This document shows positions 36,883-46,481 of a stretch of 64,000 bases of DNA, one piece after another (within the stretch, counting starts at the first letter, position 1; every line of letters begins with the position of its first letter). The translations under genes and the position numbers were made by a program. The notes under the pieces were generated by a model. It did not search any database. It worked only from the letters and a program-made list of their open reading frames with translations, and was not told the origin of the DNA. This DNA is from Butyrivibrio hungatei DSM 14810 (lineage in GTDB: Bacteria; Bacillota; Clostridia; Lachnospirales; Lachnospiraceae): assembly GCF_900143205.1 (NCBI RefSeq), contig NZ_FRDH01000003.1:434001-498000 (forward strand), given 5' to 3'.

Positions 36883-38664
36883 TTATTCACCCCTTGATGC
36901 CAATGCCGACTTGTTTGGAATGATAAACTCGATCTCAGTAAATTCCCCAATTTCACTTGCAATCCTAACTACGTCATCCCTGCCGGCATAATATCTTATT
37001 CTCTCAATAGTTCCCCAAAGGCCAAAACTCTCTGAGTCATTTGAATCCATCTCTTCCCTTTTTGAACAAAGGATCTTGTCTATATCCTCCTGCTTCATTC
37101 CAACTCCAGTATCCTTGACTGTCAGATGAAGTTCTCCATCCACAAGCTTACTGGTTATCTCTATTTTACCCTTTTCCCCCTTCATTCGTATACCATGGTA
37201 GATGCAATTTTCCACAAGCGGCTGCAGGATAAGCTTTGGTACCACAAAGTCCTGAGTTTTCTCGTCAATATGGTACTCATCCTCCAGGATATCGCCATAT
37301 CGCAGCTTCTGAAGAGACAGGTAATCCTTAACTATCCATATCTCCCTTGAAAGAGGTATCTCCCTGTCTCCCTTACTAAGGAAGTTTCTGTAAAAGCTGC
37401 CCAGGGTTTCCAGAGCATCATGAACCTTCTCAGCTCCGGAATCCATGGCCATATATCCTATGGTCTCTATCGAATTATACAAAAAGTGCGGTTTTATCTG
37501 CTCCTGCAAAACTCTAAGCTCCGCCCTTTGCAGTGTCTGTTCCTTCTCAACAAGCTCATCAAACAGCTCATTTACATGGTCGATCATGCTGTTGTAGTCG
37601 CCCTCTAGCATTTCAAGTTCGCTGTAGGGCACCTCTACGTCAATCTTCCTTAGCTCACCCGACTTCTTATTATTCTCCATTGACGCAGACAGCTCATATA
37701 TTGGATTGGTGATGGTCTGTCTTATGAAAAGAACTACATATACCGCAATGATCATAAATACAGTCAAAAGAAACAGTAGTACATACAGCATTCTAAAAGG
37801 AATGCCCTCCATACCGTAGGGTGATACCCTAAGTATCACTATAGGCAGGTTTGGCACCTGACAGCCAGACAAAAGCTGACTCTCGCCCCCGATCTTGATA
37901 TTCCTGTACTTTATCTTTTCACTTAGAAAATAATCATCAAAATACTGCGCATAGCCCTTATTTCCTGCGATATAAGTGCCGTCATCTCCAAGGATACAGA
38001 TATTATTGTATCGTATTCTAACGAGCATCCTCTCAAAGACGTTATTTGAAATATTCATCAGAAGAATTCCGGTTCTCTTCTGAGAGGATGTATCATAAAT
38101 AGCTCTACCCACAGTAACTACAGCCTTTGAATCCTTTCTGGCAGCTATACCAAAGGTATCAAGGGACACCACAGTACTTCCAAAACCATCATAGATTTCC
38201 TGTTTCCACTCATTGCCATCCATGCGGTCATAGTCATAAATATACATAAAGTTCCTGGTGGCAAGCATTATCATATCTTCTCTAAATACCATGACAGTAT
38301 CGACACCCTCAGTAACATTGAGAATATCCATAATACCGTACCTGGCATCATTTATCATACCTATATCAACGGAAAGTGTGGATGCTCTAAGGAAGGTCAC
38401 AAGCCTGTCTTCAGTCATGATAAGTCTTGAAAGAGACATGTACTTTTCCATTTCAGAGCTGATATTACTTGAAAGAGTCCTAAGAACATTCTCCGAATCC
38501 CTCATTCCGTAATCTATCTGCTCTCTCTTGGTAATGACATAGGTTGCCAGCATAAATGCTGCAACAGTAGAAAGAACTATGCCCAGGATCACCTTCTTTA
38601 GGCTAGATGAAAGAGTCTTTTTCTCATTAAGTTCGTTAACACGCCGCCACAAAAACTTTCTCAT
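36883..38664 (-). CDS. YesM-type sensor histidine kinase
   Basis: 593 residues from the ATG at 38664 (GTGGGGGAAT upstream). Membrane helices at about 25-46 and 295-317 enclose an extracytoplasmic sensing domain. Then come a HAMP linker, the His_kinase family box LQEQIKPHFLYNSIETI with its phospho-accepting histidine, and an ATPase domain with QPLVENCIYHG and DTGVGM. Together with the downstream YesN-type regulator it should sense extracellular sugar and control the ABC importer encoded just upstream. Confidence 0.93.
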   Translation of the reverse strand: MRKFLWRRVNELNEKKTLSSSLKKVILGIVLSTVAAFMLATYVITKREQIDYGMRDSENVLRTLSSNISSEMEKYMSLSRLIMTEDRLVTFLRASTLSVDIGMINDARYGIMDILNVTEGVDTVMVFREDMIMLATRNFMYIYDYDRMDGNEWKQEIYDGFGSTVVSLDTFGIAARKDSKAVVTVGRAIYDTSSQKRTGILLMNISNNVFERMLVRIRYNNICILGDDGTYIAGNKGYAQYFDDYFLSEKIKYRNIKIGGESQLLSGCQVPNLPIVILRVSPYGMEGIPFRMLYVLLFLLTVFMIIAVYVVLFIRQTITNPIYELSASMENNKKSGELRKIDVEVPYSELEMLEGDYNSMIDHVNELFDELVEKEQTLQRAELRVLQEQIKPHFLYNSIETIGYMAMDSGAEKVHDALETLGSFYRNFLSKGDREIPLSREIWIVKDYLSLQKLRYGDILEDEYHIDEKTQDFVVPKLILQPLVENCIYHGIRMKGEKGKIEITSKLVDGELHLTVKDTGVGMKQEDIDKILCSKREEMDSNDSESFGLWGTIERIRYYAGRDDVVRIASEIGEFTEIEFIIPNKSALASRGE

Positions 38665-38708
38665 ATTCCCCCACAAACTAAAAAACGTTTATCCTATTAT
38701 ACAACAAA

Positions 38709-38745
38709 TTTCAGCAGTACCCTCACAAAAAGGATACTGCTGAAA
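38709..38745 (-). terminator. Hairpin terminator between permease and kinase genes
   Basis: TTTCAGCAGTA (38709-38719) pairs with TACTGCTGAAA (38735-38745); TTTGTTGT follows on the minus strand. It separates the importer genes from the two-component genes. Confidence 0.65.
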
Positions 38746-38765
38746 AAAAATCAACATTATTATGA

Positions 38766-39614
38766 TCAGCCCTTAACAGCTCCGGCAATGAAACTTGAGG
38801 TGATCTTGCCACTTAAGAAGATGTAAACGATAAGTGTTGGGAATGTAGCAATTACAAGGGCTGCACCGATTGGTCCCCAGTCAGTTGTGTAGGCTCCGGA
38901 AAGTGCTTTGATACCTACAGGAAGTGTCCTGTGGAAGGAATCGGAAATAAAAACATTTGCAAACATAAACTCATTCCAGCACTGAAGGTATGAATAAACA
39001 CCAACAGTAGAAAAAGCAGGCTTCATAAGCGGCAGAATGATCTTGAAGAATGTGCCAAACAGTCCGCATCCATCTATCCTGGCTGCTTCATCAAGGGCCA
39101 TTGGAATCTCTGACATAAATCCTGTACAGATGAGGATTCCCATTGAAAGAGCAAATGCTGAATAAGGAACAATAAGTGTTGAATACTTATTGAGCCAATG
39201 TGCCTTGGACAAGATTACATATACAGGAACGATTGAGGCCTGAATAGGAATCGTAAGTCCCAGCATAAAGAATGCATTGGCAAGGCCGCTTAGTTTCCAC
39301 CTGATCCTCGTGATAGCGTAGCATGCCATCAGAGCTGCCATGAGCGATATGCCAATGGCAAGAGTAGTTACAAGTAAACTGTTAAAGAAATACAGTCCCA
39401 TGTTTCCTGTCTTCATAGCGGATGTGAAGTTAGACCACAACCAGTGCTTTGGAAGACCTATAATATTGGATCCAAATATCTCCTCATTTGACTTAAGTGA
39501 AAAAGTAAACATGAAGTATATTGGAAATAGATTTATGATAGCCCATATACCAAGGAATATGTATACAAAGACCTTGAGTATAGGCTTAGATTCTTTTAAT
39601 GTATAGCTCTCCAT
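38766..39614 (-). CDS. Sugar ABC importer permease (MalG type)
   Basis: 282 residues, six membrane helices. The cytoplasmic ABC-binding loop is EAARIDGCGLFGTFFKIILP, the EAA motif of CUT1 permeases. Starts 2 bp after the partner permease. No ATPase gene is present here, so a shared MsmX-type ATPase encoded elsewhere is likely, as usual for this group in Firmicutes. Confidence 0.93.
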   Translation of the reverse strand: MESYTLKESKPILKVFVYIFLGIWAIINLFPIYFMFTFSLKSNEEIFGSNIIGLPKHWLWSNFTSAMKTGNMGLYFFNSLLVTTLAIGISLMAALMACYAITRIRWKLSGLANAFFMLGLTIPIQASIVPVYVILSKAHWLNKYSTLIVPYSAFALSMGILICTGFMSEIPMALDEAARIDGCGLFGTFFKIILPLMKPAFSTVGVYSYLQCWNEFMFANVFISDSFHRTLPVGIKALSGAYTTDWGPIGAALVIATFPTLIVYIFLSGKITSSFIAGAVKG

Positions 39615-39616
39615 AT

Positions 39617-40531
39617 TTAATCATCCTTTTCCTTAAATGCTGCTGTGATAAGTAGTGCAAAGGCAAAGCACAATATGATCAGCATAACTGATATGGTACT
39701 TCCCATTCCGTATCTGTTTCTAAGAAACAGCATGTTCTCAAGAAGTGTACTTGGAACTTCAGTAGACTGGAATGGTCCGCCCTCTGTCAAAATACGAACA
39801 AGGTCATAGGTCTTAAGAGAACCTGTTACAGCAAAGATAACGCTTACCCTGAGAATTGGCTTGATTATTGGGATGATAATATATTTATCTACCTGCCACT
39901 TTGTAGCACCATCCAGCATTGCAGCTTCTCTAAGGTCGATGTCTACCCCTTTGACACCAGCGTACATAAGAAGCATGTGGTATCCAACATATTGCCAAAC
40001 AGTTGGAACGATGATACTTCCAAGAGCAGTCTTAACATCTCCTACCCATACATGTTTTAAATGTCCCAGATTAACGGCATCAAGGAATCTGTTCAAAAGG
40101 CCGTAATCAGGGTTGTAGATCTTGAGCCAGAGCTGACCGATAACTACTGTTGAGATCAGAACCGGCATAAAGAATATTGATAAAAATGTCTTTTCTCTTT
40201 TAACACCTCTTCCAAGCAAAAGAGCCAGTAAAAGAGCCAGCGGTAACTGGATAAACACTGAAAAGAACGCCAAAATAAGTGAATTCTTGAGTGATGTTAT
40301 AAACTTGATAGAACCGTTTGTGAAAAGCTCTATGTAGTTGTTAAATCCAATGAATGTCCCTTCTGAAAATCCATTCCAATCATACAAGCTTCTATACAAA
40401 GAAACAGCGATAGGTGCGATCAGAATGCTGATAAACAAAAGCAGACCAGGAAGTAAAAAGACGAAAATAGCAAGCCCCTTCTCTATATCTCTTTTTCTTC
40501 TTTGTTTTTTTATGTTTTTAATTTCTTCCAT
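39617..40531 (-). CDS. Sugar ABC importer permease (MalF/UgpA type)
   Basis: 304 residues, six membrane helices after a Lys/Arg-rich start. EAA motif present as REAAMLDGATKWQVDKYIIIP. Pairs with the permease encoded immediately downstream. Separated from the binding-protein gene by a hairpin (40561-40601), which would allow more binding protein to be made than permease. Confidence 0.93.
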   Translation of the reverse strand: MEEIKNIKKQRRKRDIEKGLAIFVFLLPGLLLFISILIAPIAVSLYRSLYDWNGFSEGTFIGFNNYIELFTNGSIKFITSLKNSLILAFFSVFIQLPLALLLALLLGRGVKREKTFLSIFFMPVLISTVVIGQLWLKIYNPDYGLLNRFLDAVNLGHLKHVWVGDVKTALGSIIVPTVWQYVGYHMLLMYAGVKGVDIDLREAAMLDGATKWQVDKYIIIPIIKPILRVSVIFAVTGSLKTYDLVRILTEGGPFQSTEVPSTLLENMLFLRNRYGMGSTISVMLIILCFAFALLITAAFKEKDD

Positions 40532-40560
40532 ACACTAACTACCTTCCCAAAGCCTAAAAA

Positions 40561-40601
40561 TGGTCCTTCCTGCTACAAAGGAGGAAGCGCAGGAAGGACC
40601 A
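40561..40601 (-). terminator. Attenuating hairpin between binding protein and permeases
   Basis: Perfect 13-bp arms TGGTCCTTCCTGC (40561-40573) and GCAGGAAGGACCA (40589-40601), followed by TTTTTAGG on the minus strand. A partial terminator here is common in sugar ABC operons and sets protein ratios. Confidence 0.8.
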
Positions 40602-40615
40602 AATATTCTAGTTAA

Positions 40616-41977
40616 TTACTGAATGTCCTTAGATAATCCTTCGATAAACTGCTTGCCATCGAGGAGGCATCCATAAACCTGATCAACATATGAAAGATAT
40701 GTGTTAGCTGAATCAGCGTTCATAGCTGTATCACCAAAGAGTACGTATGTGTCAGCCTTTGAGCAGATCTCTGCAACTGCCTTTGTAAGCTCGTTAACTG
40801 AGCTTGTGTCACCATAAGGTGTCCATGCAGGAAGTCCGCATCCATCAAGGTATCCATAGTGGCAGATAAGCTTACCAAGCTCGAAAGCGTAGTCAGCAGC
40901 TTTCTCAGCGTTAGGTGAAGAAGCTGAAACTGCAAGTGTATCTGAAGGTCCACCGATGAGCTGTCCAAGCTTAGCCTTGTCAGCGTTGATTACTGGGAAC
41001 TCACTTACTCTTACCTTAGGGAAGAACTCTTCGTTTGCAGCGAAGTCTGCGCAGTTCCATGTACCATTCATGTAGAATGCATACTTACCAGCCATGAAGT
41101 TGTTCTTAACTTCGTCGTTTGTAAGACCGATTCCTGAAGGATCGAAGTAACCGTTAGTTACAAGTGCCTGGAATGTGTCAACAGCATCAGCTACGTCCTG
41201 GTTGTTCCATGTAGCTCTTCCAAGGAAGATGTCGTTAAGTGTATCTGCGCCAGCACTCTTCTCGATAACTGACTCAAGGTACTCAGTAACGCACCATGTC
41301 TCTTTTCCTGCACATCCGAAAGGAATGATTCCCTTAGCCTTAAGCGCATCACAGCAAGCGATGAACTCATCATATGTTCCAGGAATCTCGTCGTATCCTG
41401 CTTCCTTAAGAAGATCCATATTAGCGAAGAGACCAACGATGTTCATTGTTGTAGGAACACCATAGTGCTTTCCGTTATATGTTGTATTTCCAAGCATAAC
41501 TTCTGGAAGTTCATCCTTGTAGTTCTGATAAGCATCATCAAGGCAATAAACCTTACCAGCATCTACGAAGTCACCAAGGAATGCACATGACCATGTAAAG
41601 AAGATATCAGGTAACTCGTTAGCAGAAACAGCAGCTTTGATCTTTGTCTTGTAAGACTGGTTCTCAAATGCTTCCCAAGTAAAGTTTACTTCAGGATGTG
41701 CTGCCTGCATGTCAGCGATTGCTGCTTCATAAGCGTGACGGTTAGAATCACTCTCTGTAGCAATACACCACATAGTAAGATCGATCTGCTCGCCACTATC
41801 TGTAGTAGCTGTAGCAGTGTCTGTTGTTGTCTCAGCTGGAGCCTCTGTAGCTGCTGCAGTAGCATTTGTGTCTGTTCCTGCATCAGATGAAGCTGGTGCA
41901 CTGGTGCTGCCGCATCCAGCTATGGACAGAGCCATTACACCCGTCAACAACATTGAAACAAAACGTCTCATTTTCAT
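40616..41977 (-). CDS. Sugar ABC importer solute-binding lipoprotein
   Basis: 453 residues. Lipoprotein signal with lipobox SIAGC (Cys at about 22), a Thr/Ala/Ser-rich linker (about 25-65), then a cluster-B binding fold of the CUT1 (SBP_bac_1) type with DLTMWCIATESDS at its start. First gene of the importer operon. GGAGAGGTGAG upstream of ATG 41977. Substrate is probably an oligosaccharide from plant fibre; not determinable from sequence. Confidence 0.92.
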   Translation of the reverse strand: MKMRRFVSMLLTGVMALSIAGCGSTSAPASSDAGTDTNATAAATEAPAETTTDTATATTDSGEQIDLTMWCIATESDSNRHAYEAAIADMQAAHPEVNFTWEAFENQSYKTKIKAAVSANELPDIFFTWSCAFLGDFVDAGKVYCLDDAYQNYKDELPEVMLGNTTYNGKHYGVPTTMNIVGLFANMDLLKEAGYDEIPGTYDEFIACCDALKAKGIIPFGCAGKETWCVTEYLESVIEKSAGADTLNDIFLGRATWNNQDVADAVDTFQALVTNGYFDPSGIGLTNDEVKNNFMAGKYAFYMNGTWNCADFAANEEFFPKVRVSEFPVINADKAKLGQLIGGPSDTLAVSASSPNAEKAADYAFELGKLICHYGYLDGCGLPAWTPYGDTSSVNELTKAVAEICSKADTYVLFGDTAMNADSANTYLSYVDQVYGCLLDGKQFIEGLSKDIQ

Positions 41978-42044
41978 AACTCACCTCTCCTTTTTTCATA
42001 AAAAAATGTGTGTGTGTTTATCTAAAGCGTTTGCCGCTTTGGAA

Positions 42045-42587
42045 CTAATTAAGAGCTATTTTTGTCATAGGCCATGGATAGTCGATCGTAAGCTCATCCC
42101 CGTTTAATGTGTAGTAAAGATATGCATCTTCTATAGGATCATCATACATAAGTCTGATGCAGGAATTTTCTTCATCAACACTGTAATGTCCGTTAAAGAA
42201 GCCTTCTTCACTAAATTTCCCATCTTCTGTAAATACATATGACCAGCCGTTATCCTGAAGCCATGTTCCAACAATGCTGCCCTCAGTTTCTTTTCCGGAA
42301 AGCTTATATGTTGACTTCTCATAAAGAAGCATCGTGTCGCCTTCCATCTCATATCTGAGCTTTTCTTCTGAACCATCTTTGGCCTTCAGAGTGATATATG
42401 TATCATCCTTGGAATAAGAATAATCATTGCCCTTATATACTGCTTTACCATTATCATAAAAAGATACGACTTCTTCAGTAGGTTCGTAGGCATATGCCCA
42501 GCTTTCAGTTTTTTTGCCGCATCCCGTAGGAATGATCAGGAGTAGTAAAAAAGCGACTGCCAAAAATGTTCTCTTTGCTGCTCTCAT
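42045..42587 (-). CDS. Lipoprotein, DUF5640-like beta domain
   Basis: 180 residues. Signal peptide with lipobox IPTGC (Cys at about 23). The mature part is two beta-rich lobes; the second begins IVGTWLQDNGWSYVFTEDGK and has CIRLMYDD...LTIDYPW, the pattern of small lipocalin-like DUF5640 lipoproteins. Function unknown. Monocistronic. Confidence 0.65.
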   Translation of the reverse strand: MRAAKRTFLAVAFLLLLIIPTGCGKKTESWAYAYEPTEEVVSFYDNGKAVYKGNDYSYSKDDTYITLKAKDGSEEKLRYEMEGDTMLLYEKSTYKLSGKETEGSIVGTWLQDNGWSYVFTEDGKFSEEGFFNGHYSVDEENSCIRLMYDDPIEDAYLYYTLNGDELTIDYPWPMTKIALN

Positions 42588-42641
42588 TTTTTGTCACCTT
42601 CTTCTCACTTATTTTATAAATTAACTATAAACAAAGGGAGC

Positions 42642-42664
42642 AAAAGAATTAATGTAATTCTTTT
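42642..42664. promoter_or_regulatory. Inverted repeat upstream of lipoprotein gene
   Basis: AAAAGAATTA-ATG-TAATTCTTTT is a perfect 10-bp inverted repeat, 55 bp ahead of the lipoprotein start. It may be an operator. The rest of the 240-bp gap (42588-42827) is AT-rich and holds only the terminator below. Confidence 0.4.
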
Positions 42665-42765
42665 ACTTCATTAAGCACAATTTTTACTTTTTATCGTATA
42701 CTTTTTTGTGCAATTTTTCACCAATTTAAATAAGTTTAGATGAGGCTATACAAAAGCGCATAAAA

Positions 42766-42799
42766 AATGCAGCAGATAATCTTACTTATCTGCTGCATT
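42766..42799 (-). terminator. Terminator of the FAD dehydrogenase - DUF3592 operon
   Basis: Perfect 14-bp arms AATGCAGCAGATAA (42766-42779) and TTATCTGCTGCATT (42786-42799), with TTTTATGCG after it on the minus strand. Confidence 0.85.
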
Positions 42800-42827
42800 C
42801 TTTGTACATATTAACTATTACGATCTA

Positions 42828-43568
42828 TCACATATTGTAATTGTCTTCTAAAGCCTTATTTCTTACATCAACGTAGTACTTTTTGTAGTTGTCCTGATCT
42901 ACATATACGTCAATATATGAACCAAGCTCATAGAACTCATTTGGGTTAAAGTAAAGATTGTTACTCTTAAATTCAATCTTTTCTCCAGTTGCAGGATCAA
43001 CATATCCGCAAAATACATTGTATGGATTCATACCATTTACTGTAATGAAGGTGTTAAGCTCAATGCCTTCAACTACAGCGTGGACAAGTCTTCCATTTTC
43101 CATAAGGCGTTTCTTTTTGCCCTCTCCTGAGGCTGTAACTCCAAGGATCGTAAAGCCAATGCTTCCAAATACAAGGAAGAAGAATCCAAATATAAGAAGG
43201 AAGAATATTGCTTCGCCCTTTTTCAAAACCTTTGTAGGATTTTTAGGGTCAACTACAAGGGTGATGGTGTTTCCCTCATAAGTTGATGAATCATAAAAAT
43301 CAAGTCTGATGTCCTCGTAAAGTGTTCCGTTGTAAGTATAAGAAACAAATACTCTATAGTTTCTATCGCCATCACTATCCCTATATTCTTCAATCCTAGT
43401 TACTGTAGCTTCTATTTCATCGCCGCTATTTTCTGCTTTTGTAGTTGCTACAAATGCAATTATACCAATCAGTAAAAACACTACTGACAGTACTGCAAAC
43501 ACAGCTCCAACAATCCTTACTGTGTTAGCATTATTTGCTCTAGTTCTTATAACTCCTGAATTTCTCAT
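42828..43568 (-). CDS. DUF3592-type membrane protein
   Basis: 246 residues. Membrane helices at about 18-42 and 120-146. Between and after them are two beta-rich DUF3592-like modules (IEATVTRIEEYRDSDGDRNY ending LVVDPKNPTKVL; VHAVVEGIELNTF ending YVDQDNYKKYYVDV). Function unknown. Last gene of its operon, 25 bp after the TrkA/RyR-type gene. Confidence 0.75.
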   Translation of the reverse strand: MRNSGVIRTRANNANTVRIVGAVFAVLSVVFLLIGIIAFVATTKAENSGDEIEATVTRIEEYRDSDGDRNYRVFVSYTYNGTLYEDIRLDFYDSSTYEGNTITLVVDPKNPTKVLKKGEAIFFLLIFGFFFLVFGSIGFTILGVTASGEGKKKRLMENGRLVHAVVEGIELNTFITVNGMNPYNVFCGYVDPATGEKIEFKSNNLYFNPNEFYELGSYIDVYVDQDNYKKYYVDVRNKALEDNYNM

Positions 43569-43593
43569 GGTTACTCCTCTTTCCTTAGCGTAT

Positions 43594-45402
43594 TTATCTA
43601 TTAAGCAGTTCTTTTACCATCAAGACATTTTCCATGTCTTTCTTTTTATAGTCCACATCTATTCCTGTCACACTGCTTTCAAGCTTTGATAACTCATCAA
43701 GCTCATCCCAGCTTACAAGGCAGGCATGAAGCTTATTTTCTGTATCTTTAGTGATTCTGCTAATGCCCCCATTCGCATATAGCTCAGCTCTTTTCTTAAG
43801 TTCATCTTTTTCCATCTTCCTGTAGCCACAAGCATGATGGAATGCGTTCCATCTAAGGTGCTCTGATTTAGCAAGATTTAGTAGCATCTCCTCTGGTATG
43901 GTGTCCATCTTATCTACGCCAATCCTCTTAAGAAGGCTGCTAAGATAATCCGCACTTGCTCTAGAACTCATTCGATCAAAATATCTGCAATCTGCCCAGT
44001 TCTTTTTGGCCGATGCATCATTATGACAATACTGATGATTGAGCATTTTAGCAAAATCATCCATATGACCACCATACATGATATCTGCGTCATATAGTCC
44101 TGAACACTCGGTAACCTGGCCACTTTGGTATCTGACAACGCTGTCATTATTGCACTGATAAACTGGAATATCAATCTTACTACCTGACATAAGTTCCAGA
44201 ATATTCATGGCAATCTCTCTGCCAACTCCGGAATCGCCTACTGCCACAACTATGTACTTAAGAGCCTTAAGCTCATTGCTTAGATACTCTGCAAACTGTC
44301 TGCTACGACCATCATATGGTTCAAAGGTAATATCATAATTTTCCAAAAGAGACTCATGTCTCATTCTAAAAAATCCGTCAGTATTTTTACCATTTGAGTC
44401 AAAGACCTTGATCCTGAAGGAGCTGCCTTCAAACTGGCCATTTTCTACGATCTTCTCAAGAATCTCCTGGCCTTTTCTTCCAAATCCAACAAGGAGCACA
44501 TCTGTATCCTCAGTAGCTCTACCCTTCTCGTCAAAAGAAATTGCATCGCACAAAGGATACTTCTGTATAAGGAGTCTCGCCACAAGCTCAGCCTTATCAA
44601 ATACCCTTACTGTACCATAACCATATTTTTCGCCATGAGCCTGAAGCGGTTCGCCATTATGTTCCTCATGTCCATAAAGAACCACCTCTGTCTGCTGAGG
44701 ATCAATATCTGCATCCTTAAGGCATTTAAGAAGCTTCTGGGCATATTCGTAGTTAGCATCAATGTTGCGGGAAAGAGCACTGAGTCTTATCTTGCCTTTT
44801 CCTTTTTTAACAGAAAGTCTCTCTAGAAGCTTTCTATCCGGATTTAGAGCAACATTATCAGTATATAATAATCCTCCCATCTTGCTGATGTCAGACTCTT
44901 TTCCTGCGCTGCTTGTTCCGACAAACACTACAGACGCATGCTTGTTTTCAGCAAGATTTCTACCATAGGCTATGGAGTTACCTGTAATTCCATAGATAAG
45001 CTCTACGTCATTCACCTTAAGAAACCATGATCTTAATCTCTTCAAAGTTCCCTTGGCAACTGCCATGATGATAGCACTGGCCATTGAATAGTAGGCAAGG
45101 AAGTGAATAGCCCAGAACAGGACCATCCATGGTGAATCTTCCCCCGCAAACTTCTGAAAAGCAGCCACATCATTGATTCCGGCAAACATTCTGCCCACAT
45201 CAACAATAGTCTCAAATACATCTGCAAAAAACGAGCCACTTCCATAGGCATTTGCTGCACCATACAAGCAAAAGCCACCTGTAGAAGCTATGAGAAAAGT
45301 GATCCCAAGCCACTTTTCTCTATTGTCCTGATTAACCGCCAAATACAAGATCACTGCAGTAAAAATAGCTGCAGCCACCACAATTACCGCTACATACCCC
45401 AT
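43594..45402 (-). CDS. Membrane protein with NAD-binding (TrkA-N-like) and RyR domains
   Basis: 602 residues. Three membrane helices (about 3-22, 33-50, 93-115) precede a long cytosolic part. That part has Rossmann-like segments (ELIYGITGNSIAYGRNLAE and VLLVGFGRKGQEILEKI). Near the C-terminus it has a bacterial RyR-type motif, LAKSEHLRWNAFHHACGYR, as found in RyR/TrkA proteins. Such proteins are thought to be ligand-gated channel regulators or nucleotide sensors; the activity is not known. It is 17 bp after the parvulin lipoprotein gene. Confidence 0.7.
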   Translation of the reverse strand: MGYVAVIVVAAAIFTAVILYLAVNQDNREKWLGITFLIASTGGFCLYGAANAYGSGSFFADVFETIVDVGRMFAGINDVAAFQKFAGEDSPWMVLFWAIHFLAYYSMASAIIMAVAKGTLKRLRSWFLKVNDVELIYGITGNSIAYGRNLAENKHASVVFVGTSSAGKESDISKMGGLLYTDNVALNPDRKLLERLSVKKGKGKIRLSALSRNIDANYEYAQKLLKCLKDADIDPQQTEVVLYGHEEHNGEPLQAHGEKYGYGTVRVFDKAELVARLLIQKYPLCDAISFDEKGRATEDTDVLLVGFGRKGQEILEKIVENGQFEGSSFRIKVFDSNGKNTDGFFRMRHESLLENYDITFEPYDGRSRQFAEYLSNELKALKYIVVAVGDSGVGREIAMNILELMSGSKIDIPVYQCNNDSVVRYQSGQVTECSGLYDADIMYGGHMDDFAKMLNHQYCHNDASAKKNWADCRYFDRMSSRASADYLSSLLKRIGVDKMDTIPEEMLLNLAKSEHLRWNAFHHACGYRKMEKDELKKRAELYANGGISRITKDTENKLHACLVSWDELDELSKLESSVTGIDVDYKKKDMENVLMVKELLNR

Positions 45403-45419
45403 GTTTTTAATCTCCAGTA

Positions 45420-46481
45420 TCAGTCTCCAAAATACTTCTGATAAACATCCATAAGACTCTTAGTAGTTACATTCTCATCCGCTACCAAGGATACAGAGTC
45501 CCATAGCTTCTCGTTTAACTGCTTGTTCAAAGTAGAAACAAAGGCATCGTACTGTTCTCCAAAAACTTCTCTTTTTCTTTGAGCAACAATCTTGATCTTG
45601 TTGGCCTCAGTCTCTTCTCTGTTAAAGGTAGTTATGCACTTTATGATGGCAAAACCATCCTCTGTTTCCACAATATCACTGATCTCACCTGTTCCCAGAT
45701 TGAATGCAGCTTCTTCATATACAGAATCTACTTCATGCTTGCCAAATGACATGGTTCCCTCATCCGCTTCGTTGTACTCAGACATAAGTTCTTCAAAGCT
45801 ATTGCCCTCCTTAAGAAGCGAAAGAACTGTCCTTGCAGTTGCATAGACCTGCCTCTTGTCCACATCATTTAACGGAACCTTTTCGCCGGTGGCATCCAGT
45901 GTATAAGTCTTTAAAAAGATCTGCTCAACTGTGATCGTTCTTGCTTCATCATCACTGATCTCAGGATTGATATCCCTTATGATATACTCATATAACTTGT
46001 CCGCAAGAGCCTGCTGACAGTATATTGAGTTTATCTCAGCCTCTGTCACATTGTTCATTGCAGCAATATCTGCATCAGACAAAGAGCTATAGTATTCCTT
46101 AGCTGCAGTTTCAGCCAGTTCAAGCTCTTTCTCCGTAAGACTTATGCCTGTATCCTGCGCCAAAAGATTCATAGCCTTTATCTGGGCAATCTTGGCCAGC
46201 ACTGAATCTTTTAGCCTCTGCTCAACCGTTCCTGAATCAGTCTCTTCCTGCCAGATTCCAAGACCAAAGGTATCCTCATAACCCTCCTGAGTATTAACAA
46301 GGTATACCATAGCCTCAGATAAGGTACATATGGAATCTTCTATTCTAAAGACCTCATCATTAGAAAAGCCCGTAGTAAATACAACTCTGGTATTCTCAAT
46401 TTCATTACCACAGCCGGTGAGCGTGAATGAAGCCATCATAAATGTTGTCAAAAAGCATGTAAGTAGTCTGTGTCTTTTCAT
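45420..46481 (-). CDS. Parvulin-type peptidyl-prolyl isomerase lipoprotein (PrsA-like)
   Basis: 353 residues. Lipobox LTGC (Cys at about 24), then a SurA-like N-terminal helical part, and a parvulin domain at about 185-300 (ITVEQIFLKTYTLD, SFEELMSEYNEADEG, FNLGTGEISDIVETEDGFAI). Extracellular foldase anchored to the membrane. Its start overlaps the end of the FAD dehydrogenase gene by 4 bp (ATGA). Confidence 0.88.
   Translation of the reverse strand: MKRHRLLTCFLTTFMMASFTLTGCGNEIENTRVVFTTGFSNDEVFRIEDSICTLSEAMVYLVNTQEGYEDTFGLGIWQEETDSGTVEQRLKDSVLAKIAQIKAMNLLAQDTGISLTEKELELAETAAKEYYSSLSDADIAAMNNVTEAEINSIYCQQALADKLYEYIIRDINPEISDDEARTITVEQIFLKTYTLDATGEKVPLNDVDKRQVYATARTVLSLLKEGNSFEELMSEYNEADEGTMSFGKHEVDSVYEEAAFNLGTGEISDIVETEDGFAIIKCITTFNREETEANKIKIVAQRKREVFGEQYDAFVSTLNKQLNEKLWDSVSLVADENVTTKSLMDVYQKYFGD

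Noticed and set aside
36879-36962. Longer response regulator start
   Set aside because: It would lie inside the kinase gene and adds residues without receiver-domain similarity; the ATG at 36878 gives the normal REC start.
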